Made by a program: the position numbers and the translations under genes
Assembly: GCA_964460935.1 (NCBI GenBank)
Contig: CAYWSM010000146.1
Location: forward strand, 1 to 5,308
DNA length: 5,308 bases
Source of the DNA: DATMXP01 sp964460935
Lineage (GTDB): Bacteria > Acidobacteriota > Terriglobia > Terriglobales > Acidobacteriaceae
Direction of reading: 5' to 3'
The notes under the pieces: model-generated
The model's database searches: none
Seen by the model: the letters and a program-made list of their open reading frames with translations, nothing else
What the model was told of the DNA's origin: nothing
Part shown: positions 1-4,343 of the stretch, piece after piece
Layout: every line of letters starts with the position of its first letter
Numbering within the stretch: position 1 is the stretch's first letter

Positions 1-1436
1 GCATCCGTCAGCTTGCCATCCATCTTCAGCTTTTTCCCTTCAAGCCCAATGTCGGCAATCCAGTGTTGTCCGCAACTGTTCGGGCAGCCTGTGACGTGCA
101 GTTTCAGTTGCTGATCAAATCCGGGAAGGCGCTGATCCAACTCCTCTGTTAGCCAGCGCGCAAAGCCTTTCGTTTCCGTGATGGCGATCTTGCAGAATTC
201 AGTACCGGTGCACGCAATAGTGCCACGCTGGAATACCGAACCCTGCGGCGGAAGACCTGCAAGTGCGAGCCGATCGGCCACAGCACTGATGTGCTCCTTC
301 GCGACATTGGGAATGAGCAGATTTTGCATCGTCGTGGTGCGGATCTCACCCTCCGCAAATTCTTCAGCCGCATGCGCTACAGCCCGAAGCTGAGAGGCCG
401 AGAGACGGCCCCGAAGGACGGAAGCCCCAACGTAGTACTTCCCGGCCTGTCGCTGTTCGTGAACGCCAACGTGATCGCGAACCACATCTACCGGCGCGTC
501 CTCCGGTTCGGCGGCATCAAGCTTGAATCCGATGCGATGCTGCAGTTCTTCCAGGAAAGTATCGGCGGTCCAGCCATGGCGCAAAAACAGGTATTTGAGG
601 CGGGCGGCTTCGCGGCTCTTGCGCAGGACTTCGCTGTCCCGGAAGATCTCGGCCACGCCTTTTAAGACCGGTAGCACCTGGTTCCACTGCACGAACGCGT
701 TCAGACGTTTTCCGAGGTGTGGTTCCGTGGAGAGTCCGCCACCGATGCGAAGTGAAAATCCAACTTCCGTTCCCGCGTGGCGCTTGCGCGTGAGTGCTGT
801 CAATCCGACATCGTTGATTTCCGGATATGAGCACCACACCCGGCATCCGGTGATGGCAATCTTGAATTTGCGTGGCAGATTGTAGAAGTCGGGATTGCCG
901 ACAAAGAACTGCGTCGCTTCCCGCACGAGCGGTGAAGCATCGACGATTTCGTCCTTATCGACACCCGCAACCGGGCAGCCGACGACATTACGTGTCACGT
1001 CCCCGCAGGCGCCTGTCGTCGTGAGGCCGTATTGGTGGAGCGTGTCAAAGATGTCTGGAAGAGCCTCGACAGGCACCCAATGCAACTGGATATTTTGTCG
1101 AACAGTGATGTCCGCCAAGCCACGGCCGTGCTTCTCGGCGAGATTGGCGATGGCGTGTGTTTGGGCCGAGGTTAAGATGCCATTCGGGATGCGTATGCGC
1201 ACCATGAAATAAGGAACAGCCTTGCCCTGGCCACCCGGTCCGCTGAGCGCGCCGCCTCCATCGCCCTGCGTGTAAACGCCCCAGGACCGGAAATAAGTTC
1301 CAAGCCACTCCGGCGGGATGGAATCAAATCCGTTCGCGGCGAACGCGCGGATCTCATCCATGCACTCCCAGGCGTTTTTCGCGCGTTTCAGTCGTTCGAA
1401 TTTTTCGGCTGCCGTTTCTTTCTTTACTTCGCTCAT
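1..1436 (-). CDS. Ferredoxin-type nitrite/sulfite reductase (siroheme, [4Fe-4S]), 3'-truncated by window edge
   Basis: This enzyme would carry out six-electron reduction of nitrite to ammonium or sulfite to sulfide in the cytoplasm, usually with ferredoxin as donor. The frame is open from ATG 1436 to the window edge (478 residues seen); the stop codon is not in the window. The four cluster/siroheme cysteines are present as C409-TGTEF-C415 (CX5C) and C451-PNS-C455 (CX3C). Basic residues matching siroheme/substrate ligands of the family are R113 (TVRQNIQLHW), R149 (GDVTRNVVGCPVAG) and K190/K192 (PRKFKIAITGC). Known members are about 510-570 residues, so most of the protein is here. A short Shine-Dalgarno (GAGG, 1444-1441) lies 4 nt before the ATG. 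The motifs do not separate nitrite from sulfite reductase, and the visible neighbours do not help, so no symbol is given. Family assignment is near certain; substrate is open. Confidence 0.93.
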   Translation of the reverse strand, partial: MSEVKKETAAEKFERLKRAKNAWECMDEIRAFAANGFDSIPPEWLGTYFRSWGVYTQGDGGGALSGPGGQGKAVPYFMVRIRIPNGILTSAQTHAIANLAEKHGRGLADITVRQNIQLHWVPVEALPDIFDTLHQYGLTTTGACGDVTRNVVGCPVAGVDKDEIVDASPLVREATQFFVGNPDFYNLPRKFKIAITGCRVWCSYPEINDVGLTALTRKRHAGTEVGFSLRIGGGLSTEPHLGKRLNAFVQWNQVLPVLKGVAEIFRDSEVLRKSREAARLKYLFLRHGWTADTFLEELQHRIGFKLDAAEPEDAPVDVVRDHVGVHEQRQAGKYYVGASVLRGRLSASQLRAVAHAAEEFAEGEIRTTTMQNLLIPNVAKEHISAVADRLALAGLPPQGSVFQRGTIACTGTEFCKIAITETKGFARWLTEELDQRLPGFDQQLKLHVTGCPNSCGQHWIADIGLEGKKLKMDGKLTD

Positions 1437-1459
1437 TGGGCCTCACTGCCATTTTTCAC

Positions 1460-1504
1460 CGCAAAATAAGAAAACCCACCGCCAGTGCCGACTGACGGTG
1501 GGTT
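1460..1504 (-). terminator. Intrinsic terminator in the leader of the nitrite/sulfite reductase gene
   Basis: Positions 1473-1504 form a 14-bp stem with one mismatch (1482/1495) and a 4-nt loop at 1487-1490. Read on the minus strand, the stem is followed by a T-rich run (TTTTCTTATTTT, about 1474-1463). Read on the plus strand there is no T-run. It lies about 25 nt before the reductase Shine-Dalgarno and downstream of the likely promoter at 1660-1632, so it sits inside the leader and not after a gene. That placement suggests attenuation or riboswitch-type control. Alternatively it ends a stand-alone small RNA of about 160 nt. Confidence 0.8.
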
Positions 1505-1543
1505 CTGAACTTTAAGCTGGAAAAACTGCTATCCGCTAATCAA

Positions 1544-1613
1544 GTCCCCTCGCCAGAAGACACCCGAGCATGCACACACGCACATGCAGAGGGGACAACA
1601 ACAAGTCTTCTGG
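1544..1613 (-). ncRNA. Candidate structured cis-regulatory leader (interleaved helices, pseudoknot or bistable switch)
   Basis: On the minus-strand RNA the order is P1 5' arm CCAGAAGAC (1613-1605), 8-nt linker, P2 5' arm GUCCCCUC (1596-1589), a hairpin P3 (1587-1568), 6 nt, P1 3' arm GUCUUCUGG (1561-1553), a single C, then P2 3' arm GAGGGGAC (1551-1544). P1 (9 bp) and P2 (8 bp) are perfect and interleaved, which is pseudoknot topology. P3 is an 8-bp stem with a GUGU loop whose two wobble pairs (1582-1573, 1581-1574) form only in minus-strand RNA, supporting that strand. The 1-nt link between P1 and P2 strains simultaneous formation, so the helices may instead be alternatives. I do not recognise it as a known riboswitch class. 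Its place between promoter and terminator upstream of the reductase suggests control by a metabolite or protein. Confidence 0.6.
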
Positions 1614-1619
1614 TCGCGG

Positions 1620-1636
1620 ACCATGTCGAACATGGT
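1620..1636. repeat. Perfect 7-bp inverted repeat overlapping the reductase promoter
   Basis: ACCATGT-CGA-ACATGGT is a perfect inverted repeat with a 3-bp centre. It covers most of the predicted -10 box and the predicted start site of the minus-strand promoter, a typical position for a repressor operator. The regulator is unknown. Because transcription would begin inside it, an RNA hairpin is less likely than a DNA-binding site. Confidence 0.4.
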
Positions 1637-1660
1637 ACATGTGATGTGAATCACCGTCAA
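1632..1660 (-). promoter_or_regulatory. Likely sigma70-type promoter for the reductase leader
   Basis: On the minus strand a TTGACG box (1660-1655) is followed by a 17-bp spacer and a TACCAT box (1637-1632). The -35 matches the consensus in 5 of 6 positions and the -10 in 4 of 6. The predicted start, near 1625, lies about 12 nt before the first paired base of the structured leader, so the whole 70-nt structure and the terminator would be transcribed ahead of the reductase. Confidence 0.5.
1640..1655. promoter_or_regulatory. CRP/FNR-family-like operator (TGTGA-N6-TCACC)
   Basis: TGTGA (1640-1644) and TCACC (1651-1655) are separated by 6 bp. This matches the CRP consensus TGTGA-N6-TCACA except for the last base. 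The site fills the spacer of the predicted minus-strand promoter, where binding would be expected to repress. It lies about 135-150 bp upstream of the predicted start of the lipoprotein/VKOR operon. No CRP/FNR-type regulator with a DNA-binding domain is visible in the window. Confidence 0.4.
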
Positions 1661-1774
1661 TCTGACACAGCGAAAATGCCGTACCAGTGCGTTGAAAGCC
1701 GCCTGTCCAAAATCTGAAAGCTTTAACGGTGAAGGAGTATCGGTACGTCGGTCACAGTAATTTGCCGGCGTCTA

Positions 1775-1783
1775 TGGTGTAAT
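1775..1783 (+). promoter_or_regulatory. Extended -10 promoter for the lipoprotein/VKOR operon
   Basis: TGG followed by TGTAAT (hexamer 1778-1783) forms an extended -10 element, with the hexamer matching TATAAT in 5 of 6 positions. No good -35 box is found at normal spacing, which an extended -10 can tolerate. The start would be near 1790, leaving a leader of roughly 17 nt that just includes the Shine-Dalgarno of the gene at 1807. Confidence 0.45.
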
Positions 1784-1806
1784 CTTCCGTGGTAGGAAAC
1801 TGCCTC

Positions 1807-2166
1807 ATGAAGATTCAGATTGCTGTTTCTCTCGTACTCGCATTGTTGTTTTGCGCTACCTTACCGGCATGTTCAGCCGAAAACAAGCTTGACGGCTTCG
1901 CCAAATGTCTGGCGCAGAAGAAGGCCACTATGTATGGTGTGTCGTGGTGCTCGCACTGCGCCGACCAGAAAGAGCTGTTCGGCCCCTCGTTCCAGTACGT
2001 CTCCTACGTTGACTGTGCCGTCCCCGGCACCCACCAGGAGACCGATCAGTGCAAATCGCTTGGCATCAAACACACGCCAACATGGATCTTTGGCGATGGC
2101 TCGCGCCTGGAAGGAACGATTCCCCTCGATAAGCTCAGCCAGCAGACAGGATGCAAGCTGCCATGA
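1807..2166 (+). CDS. Thioredoxin-fold lipoprotein, predicted redox partner of VKOR
   Basis: A 119-residue exported thiol-disulfide protein. Residues 1-21 are a signal peptide with a lipobox (LPAC) whose C22 would be lipidated, so it should sit anchored at the membrane on the outer side. The thioredoxin-like core has the active site W47-C48-S-H-C51 and the cis-proline motif at T90-P91. Further cysteines lie at C34, C70, C82 and C116, so extra structural or relay disulfides are possible. The sequence resembles the thioredoxin domain fused to VKOR in cyanobacteria and other bacteria (established family knowledge); here it is a separate gene overlapping VKOR by 4 nt. ATG 1807 was chosen over GTG 1789 because AGGA at 1794-1797 is 9 nt upstream and the signal peptide then begins MKIQ. 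Inferred role: accept oxidising equivalents from VKOR and introduce disulfides into exported proteins. Confidence 0.88.
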   Translation: MKIQIAVSLVLALLFCATLPACSAENKLDGFAKCLAQKKATMYGVSWCSHCADQKELFGPSFQYVSYVDCAVPGTHQETDQCKSLGIKHTPTWIFGDGSRLEGTIPLDKLSQQTGCKLP

Positions 2167-2597
2167 GCGACCGGCTCGGTTGGGTGATCACGTTTTTGTG
2201 TGTGATCGGAATCGCGCTGTCGGCAGTGTCGGTGTACAACCATTACAAGCCGACGCCCACCGAGTACTGCGATTTCGGCGATACCTTCAATTGCGACGCT
2301 GTTAACAAGAGTGCCTACTCGCATTTCGGCAAAATACCGGTAGCCGGCATTGGAGTCATCGGCTACGTCTTCCTATTTCTACTGTCGCGGGTGAATCGCA
2401 AGAACAAGTCCGCCTCGGCATTGCTGATCGCCTCCGCACTGGTGGCCACTATCTTTTCCGCGTGGTTAACGTACGTGGAAGCGCGAATTCTTATGTCGTA
2501 TTGCATCATCTGCCTGGGATCGGCGGCATGCATCACGCTGATCACGATTCTTGCTATTGTCCGACACATGCAGACCGGCAGGACGGCGACTGCATAA
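2163..2597 (+). CDS. Vitamin K epoxide reductase (VKOR) family membrane protein
   Basis: A 144-residue integral membrane protein of the bacterial VKOR/DsbB-like class, which reoxidises a thioredoxin-like partner and passes electrons to quinone. Hydrophobic segments at roughly residues 6-24, 58-76, 84-104 and 110-134 fit the four-helix bundle. The periplasmic loop pair C36 and C44 (CX7C) lies between helix 1 and helix 2, and the quinone-side active site is C114-I-I-C117. The IPVAG stretch at 58-62 and the FNCDAVNKS region match conserved VKOR positions. ATG 2163 overlaps the TGA of the lipoprotein gene (ATGA), implying translational coupling. The in-frame ATG 2151 is less likely because AGGA at 2148-2151 is correctly placed only for 2163. 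There is no fused thioredoxin domain; the upstream lipoprotein supplies it. Confidence 0.92.
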   Translation: MSDRLGWVITFLCVIGIALSAVSVYNHYKPTPTEYCDFGDTFNCDAVNKSAYSHFGKIPVAGIGVIGYVFLFLLSRVNRKNKSASALLIASALVATIFSAWLTYVEARILMSYCIICLGSAACITLITILAIVRHMQTGRTATA

Positions 2598-2639
2598 GCC
2601 CAATTTCATTGGGCTAAGGTAAATTCGCTAGGATTTACC
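2597..2639 (+). terminator. Tandem hairpins after the VKOR gene, possible weak terminator
   Basis: Two adjacent stem-loops start at the VKOR stop codon. One is a perfect 8-bp stem with a 3-nt loop (2597-2604/2608-2615). The other is a perfect 7-bp stem (2618-2624/2633-2639), extendable to 9 bp with a G-U pair and a GCUA loop. Neither is followed by a T-run on either strand, so intrinsic termination is uncertain. They separate convergent genes (VKOR and the minus-strand gene ending at 2652) and could act as a bidirectional block or protect mRNA 3' ends. Confidence 0.4.
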
Positions 2640-2651
2640 GAAGTCGCTGGA

Positions 2652-2999
2652 TCAGTGACACAGTTCCAGCACAATGATGTGAGCGGCGATCTCGTCGCTC
2701 TGCCACTCCGATGCTCGATAGCAATAGACACCAGGCAATTGGGCGGGACTCAATTTGGCGTCGGGTTCAATCAGGCGATGCTGTACTTCGTTCATCCAGA
2801 AACCATAGCAATCCTTGAGCGGGATCCAGCGCGGCTTCAGCCCAATATCGGCAACAACGAACTGTACCTCTCCTTCCCGCAGCAACGTTCTCACATCGGA
2901 CGATGACAGGAGGCGCACTCGTGAAGCCTTAATCGATCCGGTGTCACTCCATAGGCCCCGTAGAGGCATTTGAGTGACGATTTTCAGCTTCGCGTCCAT
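2652..2999 (-). CDS. Hypothetical protein, 115 aa, conserved-looking, function unknown
   Basis: A soluble 115-residue protein with no signal peptide, membrane helix or catalytic motif that I recognise. The middle (residues about 34-70) has a well-formed alternating pattern, including VQFVVADIGLKPRWIPL and a WMNEVQ stretch. The C-terminal part has GVYCYRASEW and ends in a hydrophobic VLELCH. It resembles uncharacterised short proteins I associate with Acidobacteriota and other soil bacteria (recollection only). The frame is full-length, with codon use like its neighbours. No clear Shine-Dalgarno precedes ATG 2999, and no alternative start in frame is better, so translation may be weak or start atypically. 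It is convergent with the VKOR gene and separated from the next minus-strand gene by that gene's terminator, so it is probably transcribed alone. Confidence 0.72.
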   Translation of the reverse strand: MDAKLKIVTQMPLRGLWSDTGSIKASRVRLLSSSDVRTLLREGEVQFVVADIGLKPRWIPLKDCYGFWMNEVQHRLIEPDAKLSPAQLPGVYCYRASEWQSDEIAAHIIVLELCH

Positions 3000-3062
3000 G
3001 GCATGAATTTACACGGAATCGGGCGGAGGGTGGATAGTTACGATGGTGTTTTATCTAAACGA

Positions 3063-3086
3063 AAGCCGCTCCAAACGGAGCGGCTT
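3063..3086 (-). terminator. Intrinsic terminator of the 71-aa protein gene
   Basis: A perfect 10-bp GC-rich stem (AAGCCGCTCC paired with GGAGCGGCTT) closes a 4-nt loop. Read on the minus strand, the stem runs into CTTTCGTTT, an acceptable T-rich tail. It lies about 20 nt after the stop codon of the gene at 3107-3322 and has no T-run on the plus strand. Confidence 0.75.
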
Positions 3087-3106
3087 CGGAGGAACCCTTT
3101 TATCAG

Positions 3107-3322
3107 CTATTTGGACGAAGCAGTCTTCTTTTTTCGTTCCGCCCAACGCTTCTTCATGAGTTCAGAAAGACGTTTACGCCCGGCAGCGGTAATGCCGCCG
3201 GAGGTGCGAACTGCAGAATGGATTCTCGCTCCTCGTGTGTTCCCGCCTTCCAACGCTTCAATGGCGCGATCCAGCCGATCGCGCTCTTCTTTAAGTTGTT
3301 GCAGTATTTGTTCTCTGTTCAC
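3107..3322 (-). CDS. Small highly charged protein, 71 aa, coiled-coil plus basic tail
   Basis: The N-terminal half (residues 1-27) is a strongly charged amphipathic helix, NREQILQQLKEERDRLDRAI, likely to form a short coiled coil. A glycine/serine/threonine-rich middle follows, then a very basic C-terminal helix, AAGRKRLSELMKKRWAERKKK. The tail resembles short basic DNA-binding-type repeats (NUMOD3-like), so nucleic-acid binding is possible but unproven. Translation starts at GTG 3322, backed by an AAGGGTGA Shine-Dalgarno about 6 nt upstream (3333-3326). Its own terminator lies directly downstream, making it a monocistronic unit. Small proteins of this design seem common in Acidobacteriota (recollection). 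A good ribosome site and terminator argue that it is a real gene despite its length. Confidence 0.75.
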   Translation of the reverse strand: MNREQILQQLKEERDRLDRAIEALEGGNTRGARIHSAVRTSGGITAAGRKRLSELMKKRWAERKKKTASSK

Positions 3323-3452
3323 GAATCACCCTTTTGTGACTTCGTACTGATTGTTTGGTGACAGTGTACCTCGTGAGCAAGAACAGTTACGAGTTCTAAG
3401 ATTGGGACTGCGATTTGAGCTAGTAGGTCTCCAATAGGCAGGTTCTCGAATC

Positions 3453-3992
3453 TTACCTTTTTGCCATCGTGGCTGCGGGATGATGGACCTTCAGCGATTC
3501 CACATCAAGATAAACGCCTTGCGATTTGACCGCCTTCTGCTGCTCCTTGCTCAACTTCCATTTTTTGATCAGATCACTCGTCAGTGGGCGGATGGTGCCC
3601 ATCACGTTCGCAACGGACTCCTCGCTGGGCGCACTGGGCTGATGTGCAACGACCAGCAATCGCGTGCCTGAGTCATCCCCGGCATAGTAGATTTTGGCGG
3701 CGTCGGAGACCGGCTCGATCTTCACGCGGTTCAGGTACACAAGGCTATTCACGAGTTGATTGGGGTTGTGTCCAGCGAACAGAAGTGAGACTTGGGTGGG
3801 GGTATTGATGCCCCGGGTCGAGGTCACATGGTTGTCGTCCATGGCATGGGTGACGAGGACGTATCCCCCGACTAAGATCAGGCCAAAGAAAGCAACCGCG
3901 AACAGGCAGACAGTTACCAATAGTCGGCGGTGCCGGTCGAAACGGCCGTCCAACAGATCTTGTTTCAGTTCTTCCCAACGCCGTACATCCAT
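3453..3992 (-). CDS. Hypothetical single-pass membrane protein, 179 aa
   Basis: A 20-residue charged N-terminus (MDVRRWEELKQDLLDGRFDR) is followed by one strong transmembrane helix at about residues 24-46 and a soluble domain of about 130 residues. With positive residues just before the helix (RHRR), the domain should lie outside the cytoplasm (inference). The domain is devoid of cysteine, with a proline/serine stretch (HQPSAPSEES) and a lysine-rich section, KKWKLSKEQQKAVKSQ, that resembles linkers in regulatory or export-accessory proteins. No catalytic motif or known family is recognised. The frame is intact, but no clear Shine-Dalgarno precedes ATG 3992. No convincing terminator was found after the TAA at 3453, nor a good promoter upstream. 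Confidence 0.7.
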   Translation of the reverse strand: MDVRRWEELKQDLLDGRFDRHRRLLVTVCLFAVAFFGLILVGGYVLVTHAMDDNHVTSTRGINTPTQVSLLFAGHNPNQLVNSLVYLNRVKIEPVSDAAKIYYAGDDSGTRLLVVAHQPSAPSEESVANVMGTIRPLTSDLIKKWKLSKEQQKAVKSQGVYLDVESLKVHHPAATMAKR

Positions 3993-4063
3993 ACATCACT
4001 AGATGCGAGTTTCAAGCAACGTGGATGGCACATGCCACGACGGTTCATCCCATGTCGCTCCAG

Positions 4064-4085
4064 GTCAACAATCAGAGCTGTTGAC
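4064..4085. repeat. Perfect inverted repeat GTCAACA-N8-TGTTGAC
   Basis: The 7-bp arms (4064-4070 and 4079-4085) are perfect complements with an 8-bp centre. It lies between the divergent genes at 3992 and 4344, closer to the minus-strand gene (72 bp upstream). It could be an operator, or a small hairpin if transcribed. Confidence 0.35.
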
Positions 4086-4192
4086 TAGATCGAGTTAGCG
4101 TGAAGTTAGCTCGAACTCGCTCATAGGCGGAGCAGAAGAAGTGTGAGTCGAGCGACCATCCAAAGGCAGCCGTCGGGAGTAACAAAGTGGGA

Positions 4193-4198
4193 TATAAT
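4193..4198 (+). promoter_or_regulatory. Consensus -10 box (TATAAT) for the cNMP-binding protein gene
   Basis: A perfect TATAAT hexamer lies upstream of the gene at 4344 with no intervening gene. No recognisable -35 box is present at 16-18 bp upstream (the sequence there is near CCGTCG), so activator help or a different start is possible. The predicted start would be near 4205. Confidence 0.4.
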
Positions 4199-4343
4199 CG
4201 CGCCGCTTTCAGGGTTGTGGGAGCGATGTGATTCGCGGCTCTCGTGCATCTGCTGATTTTGCCTTGTTATTTGCGCGAAATTCATGCGCTGTTGATTCCT
4301 GCAACGCGGCACATCGTCCCCCCTATTTTCGTAGGAGAAGAAG

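Larger units (their letters stand above)
3993..4343. other. Intergenic region between divergent genes; small repeats, no gene
   Basis: No credible coding frame was found. Visible elements are a TGGCA-CA-TGCCA inverted repeat (4026-4037), a perfect GTCAACA-N8-TGTTGAC inverted repeat (4064-4085), two AGTTAGC direct repeats 11 bp apart (4093-4099 and 4104-4110), a CGAGTT/AACTCG pair (4091-4096/4114-4119), and a perfect TATAAT at 4193. If that box is used, the downstream gene has a leader of nearly 140 nt. I recognise no riboswitch in it. Confidence 0.55.

Noticed and set aside
291..665. Plus-strand open frame of 124 codons
   Set aside because: It lies antisense to the reductase, whose conserved motifs are read on the minus strand; it has no recognisable domain.
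1789..1806. GTG 1789 as start of the thioredoxin-like lipoprotein
   Set aside because: It would place the ribosome-binding AGGA inside the coding sequence and add residues before a normal signal peptide; ATG 1807 fits both.
3380..3397. Small inverted repeat AGAAC-N8-GTTCT
   Set aside because: Five-base arms with a long loop and no T-run; expected by chance and not placed as a terminator for either neighbour.
3441..3452. tRNA T-arm-like sequence (GGTTCTCGAATC)
   Set aside because: It has two extra bases compared with the GGTTCGAATC T-loop, and no acceptor, D or anticodon stems could be assembled around it.
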